Below, one piece after another: positions 33,398 to 43,945 of a stretch of DNA of 64,000 nt; the stretch's first letter is position 1, and every line of letters starts with the position of its first letter. The DNA comes from Dryocola sp051297175 (GTDB lineage Bacteria; Pseudomonadota; Gammaproteobacteria; Enterobacterales; Enterobacteriaceae). The stretch lies in assembly GCF_051297175.1 (NCBI RefSeq), contig NZ_JBINNY010000001.1:1612001-1676000 (forward strand). The letters run 5' to 3'. The notes under the pieces are model-generated. The model was given only the letters and a program-made list of their open reading frames with translations. It had not been told where the DNA came from and made no database searches. A program made the position numbers and the translations under genes.

Positions 33398-34573
33398 TCA
33401 CGACTTCTTCAGGTCGATGCTTAAAATCCTTTCTTTTGCACCCTCGACAAACACGTCCGGGTCCCATTCGCGGTTAAAGCCTTCTTTGATGCCGATATAT
33501 AGCGTGTCCAGGTCAGACGACAGCGCCATCTGATTAGGGTAAACCGGCATGTGGAATTCGCGCGTAACGGCGTATTTTTTCGCATCAACGACGCTTATCG
33601 TGCCGCTGGTGAAGTTGGTGACGTACAGCTCGTCGTATTTCGGGTTGTATTTCACCGCGTTGGTGCCCGCCCCGGTATGCACGTACCCGAGCTGCCTGCC
33701 GTCGCGCAGATCGAACACGTACAGCCCGTCGTCGGTGCCGGTTCTGTCCTCATGATCGAAGACGACGACAAACAGGCGGTGCGACGCCGCGTCCACCGCC
33801 AGGTTCTGCACGCTGGTGATTTTTGGGCTTGGGTCTTTATAGCTGATGGTGCGCACCAGCGCGCGGGTTTTACCGTCGATTTCGTTGACGTAATCCTTGC
33901 CGCCGACGTAAATCTTCTGCGTTTTCTCATCGATTGTCAGGCCGTAGGCGGTGCCTTTATAGGCATCTTTCACTTCGCCGATCGGCGCAAGGGTGGTGCC
34001 GTCCAGCATCAGCAGCTTGTGCACCGGCTTCATGCCGTCGGCGGTTTTAAGCATATTGCTGTAGCTGACAAACAGCGTGTTGGACGCCCTGCTGTAGACC
34101 ATATGCCGGAGGTGTTCAAAGCGCGAGTCGGCGGCGTTTGCCGCCTTAAAGCTCAGCTTCTCGCTGGTTTTCAGCAGCCTGCCGGTCGCAGTATCCACAA
34201 GGCTAATGCGCAGGGTGGCGGCCTGCGTATGGCCGACGTACAGGCGGTGCTGCGGCGCGTCGATAGCCAGGGAGAACGCGCGGGCGGGCATTTCGATGCG
34301 GCTGCTGATTTTTAGCGTCGCCGGGTCGAAGGCGTATAAAAAGCCTTTGTTTGCTTCACGATTCACGCGGTCGGTCGCGGCGGCGAACAGCTGGTTATTT
34401 TCGCCATCCCAGGCAAGCTCATAAACGCCTTCATTCGCCTCCTGCAAATAGTTGGTTTTCATGGCAAAGCGCGCGGGCTCACGCGTTGGCGCGTCGATGG
34501 CGTATGCCGCTACGGGCAGCAGACCGGCGAGGAAGACCGCGCCGAGCGTTCCGGCAAAGGGTAATCGAATCAT
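33398..34573 (-). CDS. YncE-family periplasmic beta-propeller protein
   Basis: A 391-residue secreted protein. The signal peptide ends AAYA at about residue 25. The rest is a series of YVTN-type propeller repeats, for example NEVYV-like blades at KYDELYVTNFTSGTISVVDAK and DLDTLYIGIKEG. It is longer than E. coli YncE (353 aa) and only distantly similar. It is the last gene of a four-gene operon, 41 bases after a TonB-dependent receptor gene. E. coli yncE likewise adjoins the TonB-dependent receptor gene yncD. A role in handling the receptor's ligand in the periplasm is inferred. No enzymatic motif is seen. Confidence 0.82.
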   Translation of the reverse strand: MIRLPFAGTLGAVFLAGLLPVAAYAIDAPTREPARFAMKTNYLQEANEGVYELAWDGENNQLFAAATDRVNREANKGFLYAFDPATLKISSRIEMPARAFSLAIDAPQHRLYVGHTQAATLRISLVDTATGRLLKTSEKLSFKAANAADSRFEHLRHMVYSRASNTLFVSYSNMLKTADGMKPVHKLLMLDGTTLAPIGEVKDAYKGTAYGLTIDEKTQKIYVGGKDYVNEIDGKTRALVRTISYKDPSPKITSVQNLAVDAASHRLFVVVFDHEDRTGTDDGLYVFDLRDGRQLGYVHTGAGTNAVKYNPKYDELYVTNFTSGTISVVDAKKYAVTREFHMPVYPNQMALSSDLDTLYIGIKEGFNREWDPDVFVEGAKERILSIDLKKS

Positions 34574-34614
34574 TTTCCGTTCCTTATGATGAAAAGTGAT
34601 GACAAGGTTTTGCG

Positions 34615-36831
34615 TTAAAAACGAATTTCGCCGCCGAAGATATAGGTGCGCCCGCGCGCGGTGGTGTTAATCGTTGAGCCATCTCTGGCGTTATCGAGGC
34701 TCTGGTTCATGCGGTTGAGCGCTTCGGAATAGTCGCGGTTGGTCAGGTTCTGCACGCTGAAGCGCAGCAGCACGCTGTCGGTCATCTGGTAGCTGCTGTA
34801 AAGGTCGATAATGGTCGGGATATCCGGCATGTCCTCCTTCGGCACGGTATTGGTATCAATGCTGATGCCCTCGGTGCTCAGGCGTTTGGATTTGCCGGTA
34901 AATTTAATCAGGCTGCCGACAGTCAGCTTCTGGTCGAACAGGCGGCCCCCGATATCGACGGTGGCGTAGCTGTCGGGCAGATCGCTGAGATCGCTGTAGG
35001 CGAAGCTGTAGATCGTGCTGGCGATGGAGGTCGGCTGGTCGGTGTGCTGCTTGCTCCAGGAAAGGTTAACGTAGGCGTAGCCAATATCGTATCCGGCTTC
35101 GATTTCGTAGCCTTTGGTCGTCACCGGCGAGGTGGCGTTGGTGTAGACGTTGGCGTTAAAGCTGGCGGATGAATTGTCGATATCCTGGCAAAGCGACCCG
35201 TCGTAGCACAGCAGGAATGACTCGCTGGTGATGTAGTCCTTAATGCGCGACTCATAGGCCAGCGCCTTCAGGTGGAAGCTGTCCTGCTCGCTGAACAGGC
35301 CTTTCTGATTGACGTTAAACCCGGCCTGCCATGTGTCGGCTTTTTCCGGCTTGAGGAACGGGTTCATCGACGCGCCGCCTTCGTTGGCGAAGAAAACTTC
35401 CTGCACGTTCGGCGCGCGTGACGAGCGGCTCCAGCTTACGAAAGGCTGTAACCAGGGCAGAACCTGGGCCGACAGCGTGACGGATGGGTTAATCGCCTTG
35501 TCGTCCAGGCTAAGGTTGGCCTCGCCCTGCGGGAAGCACTTCTCGTTATCGTCGCAGGCGGGTTTGTAACCCTGCACCTGGCTGCGGGTGTAATTCAGGT
35601 TGAGATCCAGCTCGTAGATGCTCTTATTGAGCGTCAGCCCGGTGTACAGCGAGGAAATTTTCTGCTTGCCCGAAGGCGCAAAGGCATTCCTGTCGGTCAC
35701 GTTATCCTGCTCAAACCGGCGGGTGTAGCGCGTGTCCATCAGCTTGCCGCCGAACAGGAAGGTAAAGTCGGTATCGGCGAAATTAAAGCGGCTGGTGTTG
35801 CTGATATCCAGCGCGTTGGATTTGTTGGTCGTCGAAGAATTATTAAAATTATAAAGCGACTCTGGCTTATAGTTCTGATTGCCGCGGCTGGTGCTGGCGA
35901 GCAGGTTTAAATCAATCAGCTCATTGAGCGGCGCATAATTATAACGCAGGTAATAATCATCGCTGGTAATTTCGCGGCGGGTAAAGGCGTTGTCATAATT
36001 CCTGCCGGAGAACTCAATTTTATTAAACGGGTCGAGGTTAACGTTAAGTTTATAAAGCTGCGAGCGCGGCTCCTGGCGCAAATATTTATTGTCTTCGCCG
36101 ATGAAATCCTCGCTGCTGCGCCCGCCGCCGTTTTTGTAGGTGGCGTAGGTGCGGCTGCCGCTGATGCCCACCAGCGCGCCAAGGCCGCCGCCGTTGCCGA
36201 AGGTATCGGTTTTCCCGGCCACGGCGACCATCCCGGTGCGGCCGAGGCCGTTATCCCCGACGGAAAAGCGCGAAAGCAGGCCGGTCTGGCGGCCCTCGGC
36301 TATCACGTCGTCAATGCCGATGGTGCGCATGTTGGCGCTGCCCGCCAGCGCGTTGACGCCCTGCGAACCGGTGCTGGTGCCGCGTGAGATATCCACTTCG
36401 GCAAGGAAGTTCGGGTCCAGCAGCACGCCTGCGGCGGTATTCGCCCCGCCGTGGTAGCTGGCGGGAGCCATGCCAAAGTAGGTCTGCGTCACGCCATCAA
36501 CCATGGTGTTGACCCGGCCCAGCCCGTTCATGCCGCGAATATTTACGCTGATGGAACCCTGCAGCGGATCAAGCTGGGTGTAGGTTCCCGCCATGCTGCG
36601 CAGCGAGGCATCGAGGCTTTGCAAATTGTTATTCAGGCTGCGGGAGCTGTACGCGCCGGGGCGGTAATAGGTCTCTTCGGACGAGCCGACCTGGTTTTTA
36701 TCGGCGAGCGGATTATCGGTAACGCTGAGAGGCGAAAATACCGACTCACCGCTGGTTTGGGCCGCGGCGGCACTCCCCTGGATAATAAGAGCCCCGGTCA
36801 ACAGTCCCCGGACGAGAGGTGATGTAGCCAT
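34615..36831 (-). CDS. TonB-dependent outer-membrane receptor, haem/haemoglobin/transferrin-type family
   Basis: A 738-residue outer-membrane receptor. The signal peptide ends SAAAA at about residue 24. The plug domain includes SVNIRGMNGLGRVNTMVDGV and ISRGTSTGSQGVNALAGSAN. The barrel contains APNVQEVFFANEGGASMNPF and FLKPEKADTWQAGF, resembling the HasR and haemoglobin/lactoferrin receptor family, and ends in the terminal aromatic IRF. Two cysteine pairs occur in extracellular-type loops (PACDDNEKC and LCYDGSLC). It is shorter than HasR and has no signalling domain. The ATG at 36831 follows AAAGGA, and an upstream TTG is rejected. It is encoded with its own TonB and a ChaN lipoprotein, which supports haem or host-protein iron uptake. 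The ligand is unknown. Confidence 0.88.
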   Translation of the reverse strand: MATSPLVRGLLTGALIIQGSAAAAQTSGESVFSPLSVTDNPLADKNQVGSSEETYYRPGAYSSRSLNNNLQSLDASLRSMAGTYTQLDPLQGSISVNIRGMNGLGRVNTMVDGVTQTYFGMAPASYHGGANTAAGVLLDPNFLAEVDISRGTSTGSQGVNALAGSANMRTIGIDDVIAEGRQTGLLSRFSVGDNGLGRTGMVAVAGKTDTFGNGGGLGALVGISGSRTYATYKNGGGRSSEDFIGEDNKYLRQEPRSQLYKLNVNLDPFNKIEFSGRNYDNAFTRREITSDDYYLRYNYAPLNELIDLNLLASTSRGNQNYKPESLYNFNNSSTTNKSNALDISNTSRFNFADTDFTFLFGGKLMDTRYTRRFEQDNVTDRNAFAPSGKQKISSLYTGLTLNKSIYELDLNLNYTRSQVQGYKPACDDNEKCFPQGEANLSLDDKAINPSVTLSAQVLPWLQPFVSWSRSSRAPNVQEVFFANEGGASMNPFLKPEKADTWQAGFNVNQKGLFSEQDSFHLKALAYESRIKDYITSESFLLCYDGSLCQDIDNSSASFNANVYTNATSPVTTKGYEIEAGYDIGYAYVNLSWSKQHTDQPTSIASTIYSFAYSDLSDLPDSYATVDIGGRLFDQKLTVGSLIKFTGKSKRLSTEGISIDTNTVPKEDMPDIPTIIDLYSSYQMTDSVLLRFSVQNLTNRDYSEALNRMNQSLDNARDGSTINTTARGRTYIFGGEIRF

Positions 36832-37029
36832 AAACAAATCCTTTTTTAATTCCAAAGCAAAAGATGGCTATTCTGCCGACGCTTAATGCTTTTCAGCCGC
36901 GCGGCAAAAATACCCATAATAAAAACCTGATAGTTATCGAAAGGCTGGCTTATATTGGCTGGCTGCGCTTTCAGGCGTTATTTAACTACGTAGAAGACTT
37001 ATTGTTCGGCGTGCAATAAAGCGTGACGT

Positions 37030-37788
37030 TTATATTTTTAACAGGCCGAACTCCACCGGCAGGGTGACATTTTGCATCCCGTTCTTAAGGATCTCTTTTG
37101 GCGGCGGCGGCAGCGGTCGCGCGTTTTCCACCGCCGCCAGCGCCGCACGGTCAAGCGACAGCGTGCCGGACGACGAAACCAGCCGCGCGGTGAGAATATC
37201 CCCGCGTTCGTTGACGCTAAAGGCGATCACGGCGGTGCCCGTGCGGTTGCGCTTTCTGGCGTCTATCGGGTAGTTTCGCTGACGGTTGATTTTGCCCTTC
37301 ACCAGCGATTCCCAGTTCATTTTGCTGTCGCTGGCGTGCAGGGAATCCGTATCGATCGGCGCGGCGTTGCGCTGCGTTTGTACGGCCTGAACCGGGGGCG
37401 CTGCAAGGCTTGTGATGGTGGAATTGCCTTTCTCTTCCCGCTGTTCCCGCTGGGATTTTTTCAAAACCCTGGTTTTCCTGTGCGGCCGGTGCTCCGGGGC
37501 CGCCGCCGCCAGCTTCAGCTCCGCATCGTCCTGCACCCGCAGCTTCGGCATCTCTTTCTCGCGGGCGGTTTCTTCCTCCGCCATCGCCTCCACTTTTCTT
37601 TGCTGGCTAACGCCCGGCGGCAGCGCGGGCTGGATCAGGGCAACTTCAAACTCGGGCGAGAACTCCACCATCACGGCCGCCGCCGTCGAATCGGTTTTCT
37701 TCTGCGCAAAATGAACGATGAAGGGTGCCGCGATCGCCAGATGAAAGGCTACGCTGGCAAGCGTTCCGCCAATCGCCGGGCGTTTCAT
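37030..37788 (-). CDS. TonB paralogue (HasB-like energy transducer)
   Basis: A 252-residue inner-membrane-anchored periplasmic protein. A single N-terminal helix carries the TonB motif S12-x3-H16 (ASVAFHLAIAAPFIVHF), needed for contact with ExbBD. The central spacer (about residues 55-150) is rich in E, K, R and Q rather than the Pro-Glu/Pro-Lys repeats of housekeeping TonB. The C-terminal TonB domain has YPIDARKRNRTGTAVIAFSV and ARPLPPPP. The start overlaps the chaN stop by four bases (ATGA). It probably serves the adjacent receptor. No exbB or exbD gene is nearby, so it would borrow the chromosomal pair. Confidence 0.9.
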   Translation of the reverse strand: MKRPAIGGTLASVAFHLAIAAPFIVHFAQKKTDSTAAAVMVEFSPEFEVALIQPALPPGVSQQRKVEAMAEEETAREKEMPKLRVQDDAELKLAAAAPEHRPHRKTRVLKKSQREQREEKGNSTITSLAAPPVQAVQTQRNAAPIDTDSLHASDSKMNWESLVKGKINRQRNYPIDARKRNRTGTAVIAFSVNERGDILTARLVSSSGTLSLDRAALAAVENARPLPPPPKEILKNGMQNVTLPVEFGLLKI

Positions 37789-38663
37789 CGCGCTGAGCCC
37801 TGCGCTTTAGGGGCGAACCAGATGTAGTCGGCCTGCACGGCGGTGAGCGTTGTTCCGGCGGTGGACAACATCAGCACCACCGGCGGTTCCGCCCCCAGAT
37901 CCGCCAGGTGCAGCGGAACGCCAATGTCTTTGGTGGCGTGATAGCCGCCCGCAATCAGCAGGGCAGGGCGCGGGGCGTTCATCAGTTGGCTTGCCATAAA
38001 CCGGTCGCGCTGCTGCTGAATAGCCATCATCGCCTTCACCTGCTCGCCGTCGATTTGCCCGTCGTGCATCAGGTAGATAATGGCCGACAGCGCCTTGTGA
38101 ACCTCGGGGCGCGCCGAACGTTCGCCTTCCGGGAAGACGGGATGCGTGTAAAGTTCTTTAACCCGCTGGCGGGTAATGTTGGCGGACAGCAGCGGATAAT
38201 CCCCCTGAAGCGCGGTCATCGTCACGCCGCGATAAAGCGCCCACGGCCAGCCGCCGTTCCAGCGTAATGTCTCCTGGATGCGGGATTCGCTCACCGTCGT
38301 TCCCGACCTTAGCGCCTGCTTAACCTGATTGACGGACCCCTGCTGGTCGACGGTCAGCATTTCCATCAGCACGCTGCCCTGCGGGCGCTTCTTCTGCAGG
38401 TTTTCCAGCAGCCATCGTTCAACCTCGTGGTGAACTGCGTTGGTGTGCTCCTCGCCGACGATAACCGTTTGCGCGCTGCTCAGCGCGTTCAGCAGATGTT
38501 CGGGCGTCAGGCTGGCGCCCGTTTTTGCATCCTGAACCAGCGTGTAGGGCGGGGGATTGTCGGCACCCGCGGCGGTTTTTGCCGTTGGCGCGGACTGACA
38601 GGCCGCAAGCGCGAGGCAGCAGCCCACCGCCAGAGATCTCAACGAAATATCCATTTTAGTCAT
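37785..38663 (-). CDS. chaN: ChaN-family haem-binding lipoprotein
   Basis: A predicted outer-membrane lipoprotein of the ChaN/PhuW family (DUF399). Family members bind haem and are linked to iron-regulated receptors, as with Campylobacter Cj0177. The lipobox is LALAAC, with cysteine near residue 22. Conserved segments are VIVGEEHTNAVHHE, LMEML, YPLLSANI and LLIAGGYHATKDIGVPLHL. It is the first gene of the chaN-tonB-receptor-yncE operon, under a consensus promoter overlapped by a Fur-type palindrome. The start is uncertain. I chose the ATG at 38663 (MTKMDIS). ATGs at 38702 and 38654 are alternatives and none has a strong ribosome site. Confidence 0.85.
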   Translation of the reverse strand: MTKMDISLRSLAVGCCLALAACQSAPTAKTAAGADNPPPYTLVQDAKTGASLTPEHLLNALSSAQTVIVGEEHTNAVHHEVERWLLENLQKKRPQGSVLMEMLTVDQQGSVNQVKQALRSGTTVSESRIQETLRWNGGWPWALYRGVTMTALQGDYPLLSANITRQRVKELYTHPVFPEGERSARPEVHKALSAIIYLMHDGQIDGEQVKAMMAIQQQRDRFMASQLMNAPRPALLIAGGYHATKDIGVPLHLADLGAEPPVVLMLSTAGTTLTAVQADYIWFAPKAQGSAR

Positions 38664-38722
38664 AAGGTTATATTTTTTGCCCTTCAACCGCAGGCTTTCC
38701 ATAGGGGAGTTGAAAACGTCGG

Positions 38723-38752
38723 ATTATATTTACAAATACGAATGATTATCAA
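38723..38752 (-). promoter_or_regulatory. Sigma-70 promoter of the chaN operon
   Basis: On the minus strand, TTGATA (38752-38747) and a perfect TATAAT (38728-38723) are separated by 18 bases. Transcription would start near 38716. The -35 element lies inside the Fur palindrome. Confidence 0.75.
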
Positions 38753-38766
38753 GATCATTCGTATTT
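38734..38766. promoter_or_regulatory. Fur box: 33-base perfect palindrome
   Basis: Arms AAATACGAATGAT and ATCATTCGTATTT flank TATCAAG. The segment AATGATTATCA equals the last eleven bases of the Fur 7-1-7 consensus TGATAATGATTATCA, and the opposite arm gives overlapping half sites. It covers the -35 and spacer of the chaN promoter, so iron repression is very likely. Confidence 0.8.
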
Positions 38767-38836
38767 ACTTAGTGAATAATAGCGTGCGAACGAAGTGGAG
38801 TTGGCTTTCGGAAGGAGGGGGGGAACCGAAGGGAAA

Positions 38837-38867
38837 GCGTCCGGCACGGCTAAAGCGGGCCGGAGGC
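38837..38867 (-). terminator. Imperfect hairpin downstream of moeB
   Basis: GCCTCCGGC on the minus strand pairs imperfectly with GCCGGACGC, followed by TTTCCC. A weak terminator candidate. Confidence 0.35.
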
Positions 38868-38872
38868 GTTAG

Positions 38873-39622
38873 TTAACCGCAAACCTCGCACTGCGCGAAG
38901 CGCGGCAGCTTCATCTCGCGGAACTGGCAGCTCATCGCGTCGTACATCACGATTTTACCCGCCGCCGGCGTACCGTAGTTTGCCAGCAGCTTGATGGCCT
39001 CCATCGCCTGAAGCGAGCCGATCACGCCGACCAGCGGGGCCATGACGCCCGCCTCCACGCAGGTGAGCGCGTTTTCACCGAACAGGCGGCTTAGGCAGCG
39101 GTAGCACGGCTCGCCGGGCTCATACGTAAAGACGCTGATTTGGCCTTCCATGCGGATTGCCGCGCCGCTGACCAGCGGGACTTTTGCCGCGAAGCAGCAC
39201 TGGTTCAGCTGGTTGCGGATGGTGACGTTATCGGTGCAGTCCAGCACCAGATCGTGTTTCGCCACTTCTTCCGCCAGCCGTGTTTCATCCAGCAGCGCGT
39301 TGAGCGGCGTGAGGGAAATATGCGGGTTAATCGCCGCCAGCGCGTCCCTTGCGGAATCAACCTTCGGCTGCCCGATGGTCGCATCGCGGTGCAGGGTCTG
39401 GCGCTGAAGGTTCGACAGCGCCACGGTATCGAAGTCGAGCAGCGTAAGATGCCCGACGCCCGACGCCGCCAGATACTGCGCGCAGGCGCAGCCCAGCCCG
39501 CCGAGCCCGACCACCAGCACGCGCCCGGCCTTCAGCCGCTCCTGCCCGTCGAAATCAAAACCGCGCAGGATAATCTGGCGGTTGTAGCGCAGCATTTCGC
39601 CGTCGCTAAGCTCGGCCGCCAT
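38873..39622 (-). CDS. moeB: Molybdopterin-synthase adenylyltransferase
   Basis: Cytosolic E1-like enzyme that adenylates the C-terminal glycine of MoaD in molybdopterin synthesis. The 249 residues equal E. coli MoeB. The nucleotide-binding loop is GLGGLGC, and the conserved TCDN-type site reads DCTDN. Zinc cysteines are in CYRC and CEVCG. The start is the ATG at 39622, one base after the moeA stop, with GGAGG inside the end of moeA. An in-frame TTG at 39634 is rejected. It forms the moeAB operon. Confidence 0.97.
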   Translation of the reverse strand: MAAELSDGEMLRYNRQIILRGFDFDGQERLKAGRVLVVGLGGLGCACAQYLAASGVGHLTLLDFDTVALSNLQRQTLHRDATIGQPKVDSARDALAAINPHISLTPLNALLDETRLAEEVAKHDLVLDCTDNVTIRNQLNQCCFAAKVPLVSGAAIRMEGQISVFTYEPGEPCYRCLSRLFGENALTCVEAGVMAPLVGVIGSLQAMEAIKLLANYGTPAAGKIVMYDAMSCQFREMKLPRFAQCEVCG

Positions 39623-39623
39623 C

Positions 39624-40856
39624 TTAGCCTCCAAACAGCGCGTTGAACGGCTCGATTTCTACCGTTTCGCCCGCTTCCACGTTGCCGCGCTCGCGCTCGA
39701 GGACGATAAAGCAGTTTGCCTGGCTAAACGAGCTGAAGATATGCGAACCCTGGTGGCCGGTGCTCAGCACTTCAAGCTGGCCGTCTTCCCCGGTGCGCAT
39801 GATGCCGCGCTGGAAATCCAGACGCCCCGGCGATTTTTTCAGCCTGCCGACGGTGCGCGCGCGCAGGCGTGGCGGCAGGGCGTTGCCCTTCTGGCCGCTC
39901 AGTTTTGCCAGCAGCGGCTGCACGAGCTGATAGAAGGTCAGCGCCGCAGACACCGGGTTGCCCGGCAGGCCGCAGAACCAGCTGTTTTGCAGGCGGCCAA
40001 AGGCAAAGGGTTTGCCCGGCTTGATGGCCAGCTTCCAGAAGCCGACCTCGCCCAGCTCTTCAAGAAGCTGCCTGGTATAATCCGCTTCGCCGACGGACAC
40101 GCCGCCGCTGCTGATGACCACGTCGGCCTGCTGGTCTGCCTCGATAAAAGCGTCGCGCAGGGCGTCCGGGTCGTCTTTGATGATGCCTAAGTCGATGACT
40201 TCGCAGCCGAGCTGGTCGAGCATCAGGTGCACCGCGAGGCGGTTGGTGTCGTAGATCTGACCTTCCGCAAGCTTCTGGCCCGGCAGCTGTAGTTCATCGC
40301 CGGTTGAGAAAACGGCGGCGCGCACGCGGCGCTGCACCGTGACGTCGGCGATGCCCAGCGAGGCAATTAGCGGCAGCTCGGCGGCGGTAAGCTTTTTGCC
40401 CGCGGGCAGCACCGCCGCGCCGGAACGAATATCTTCCCCGCGCAGGCGGATATTCTGGCCTTTTTTCACCGCCGCGTTGAAGCGCACGCCGCTTTCGGTG
40501 ACCTCCGTTTCTTCCTGCATCACCACCGCTTCGGCACCCGGCGGCACCGGCGCGCCGGTCATGATTCTGACGCAGGTGCCCGCAGGCCACTCGCCGCTAA
40601 ACGGCTGACCGGCAAAGGCCTTACCGGCAACGGGCAGCGCGCCGCCCGCAGCAATATCCGCCATCCGTACCGCGTAGCCGTCCATCGCAGAGTTGTCGAA
40701 GCCCGGGACATCCATCGGCGACGTGACAGGGTTGGCGGTAATGCGTCCGGCCGCCTGCAACAGCGGGATGGTCTGCGTTTCGGTGACAGGCACAATGCGC
40801 GAAAGCATCTGTTCGAGAGCGGTTTCGAGGGGGATCAGCCCGGCGGTAAATTCCAT
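39624..40856 (-). CDS. moeA: Molybdopterin molybdotransferase
   Basis: Cytosolic enzyme that inserts molybdate into adenylylated molybdopterin to form molybdenum cofactor. The 410 residues match E. coli MoeA (411 aa). Conserved segments are MDGYAVR, MTGAPVPPGAEAVV, YDTNRLAVHLML, SSGGVSVGEADY, KPGKPFAFG and LPGNPVSA. AGGAG precedes the ATG. It is followed by moeB with a one-base gap. The window's last genes (xdhC, mocA) also concern molybdenum-cofactor enzymes but are not linked to it. Confidence 0.97.
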   Translation of the reverse strand: MEFTAGLIPLETALEQMLSRIVPVTETQTIPLLQAAGRITANPVTSPMDVPGFDNSAMDGYAVRMADIAAGGALPVAGKAFAGQPFSGEWPAGTCVRIMTGAPVPPGAEAVVMQEETEVTESGVRFNAAVKKGQNIRLRGEDIRSGAAVLPAGKKLTAAELPLIASLGIADVTVQRRVRAAVFSTGDELQLPGQKLAEGQIYDTNRLAVHLMLDQLGCEVIDLGIIKDDPDALRDAFIEADQQADVVISSGGVSVGEADYTRQLLEELGEVGFWKLAIKPGKPFAFGRLQNSWFCGLPGNPVSAALTFYQLVQPLLAKLSGQKGNALPPRLRARTVGRLKKSPGRLDFQRGIMRTGEDGQLEVLSTGHQGSHIFSSFSQANCFIVLERERGNVEAGETVEIEPFNALFGG

Positions 40857-41039
40857 GAAAACTCCTGCGGCGGGGGCAAAGTAAGGCGCACATTATGGCA
40901 GAAAAAGCCCGTTGGCTGAATGTTCCATTATAGGTAGGGCGGCAAGTCAATTTTCTTTACAACACATTTACGTCTTTCTATATTCAAAAATCGTATCAAT
41001 GATTCATAACTATTCTGATATCTATAGAAAAATCATTTT

Positions 41040-41065
41040 GGTGGATGACGCGGCGCTAATCCACC
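41040..41065. repeat. REP-like palindrome in the moeA/iaaA gap
   Basis: GGTGGAT and ATCCACC arms around GACGCGGCGCTA, ending 26 bases before the iaaA ATG. This is an unusual place, inside the probable leader of the iaaA-gsi operon. The rest of the 235-base gap is AT-rich, with no motif I can name. Confidence 0.65.
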
Positions 41066-41091
41066 CAACGCCAGGACAGGGCCATGTCGTT

Positions 41092-42044
41092 ATGAACAAA
41101 GCGGTAATTGCGATTCACGGTGGGGCAGGCGCAATCACCCGCGCGCAGCTAAGCGTTGAGAAAGAGCAGCTTTACATCAACGCGCTTTCAGAAATCGTCG
41201 AAGCCGGGCAGGCGATACTGGACGCCGACGGCAGCGCGCTGGACGCGGTGACCGAGGCCGTGCGCCTGCTTGAAGAATGCCCGCTGTTCAACGCCGGAAC
41301 CGGCGCGGTATTCACCCGTGCGGGCACGCACGAGCTTGACGCCTGCATTATGGACGGCAACTCGCTCGACGCGGGCGCGGTTGCGGGCGTCAGCCACATC
41401 CGTAACCCCATTCTTGCCGCGCGCGAGGTGCTGGAGCACAGCCCGCACGTCCTGCTGATAGGCGAGGGGGCCGAAACCTTTGCCGAAGCCCAGGGGCTGG
41501 AGCCGGTTTTGCCAGAGATTTTCTCCACGCCGGAACGCTGGGAACAGCTTCAGCGCGCGCAGCTTAACAACCACACCGTGCTTGACCACGACGGCGGCGA
41601 GCCCATCGATCCCGACAGCAAGTTCGGCACCGTCGGCGCGGTGGCGCGGGACAAGTTCGGCAACCTTGCGGCGGCGACCTCAACCGGCGGCATGACCAAC
41701 AAAATGCCGGGCCGCGTGGGGGATTCCCCCATCGTCGGCGCGGGCTGCTACGCCAATAACGCTAACGTCGCCGTGTCGGCAACCGGCACCGGCGAAGTCT
41801 TTATGCGCACGCTTGCCGCCTACGACATCGCCGCGCTGATGGAGTACGGCGGGCTGAGTCTGCACCAGGCCACGGAGCGCGTCGTGATGGAGAAACTGCC
41901 CGCGCTCGACGGCAGCGGCGGCGTTATCGCCATCGACCGCGAAGGCAACGTGGCGCTGCCTTTCAACAGCGAAGGGATGTACCGCGGCTACGGCTACGTC
42001 GGGGATGCGCCCAGCGTAGGAATTTATCGCGACCAGGAGCACTG

Positions 42045-42045
<1 letters not shown>
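41092..42045 (+). CDS. iaaA: Isoaspartyl peptidase / L-asparaginase (Ntn hydrolase)
   Basis: Self-cleaving N-terminal-nucleophile hydrolase that removes isoaspartyl residues from dipeptides and has asparaginase activity. The 317 residues match E. coli IaaA. The precursor is cut before T180 in the motif FGTVGAVA, which becomes the catalytic nucleophile. Glycine-rich HGGAGAI and STGGMTNKMPGRVGD segments are conserved. The start is the ATG at 41092 (MNKAVIAIHGG). An open frame upstream to 40912 runs through a REP-like palindrome and is rejected. The stop overlaps the gsiA start by one base. Confidence 0.95.
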
Positions 42046-43919
<1,874 letters not shown>

Positions 43920-43945
43920 GCAGGGATAATCAGGAGAATAACAAG

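Noticed and set aside
36832..37029. Possible second Fur site or promoter in the tonB-receptor gap
   Set aside because: The best match (GATAGTTATC) is short and imperfect. No promoter of good quality was found, so I treat the four genes as one transcript.
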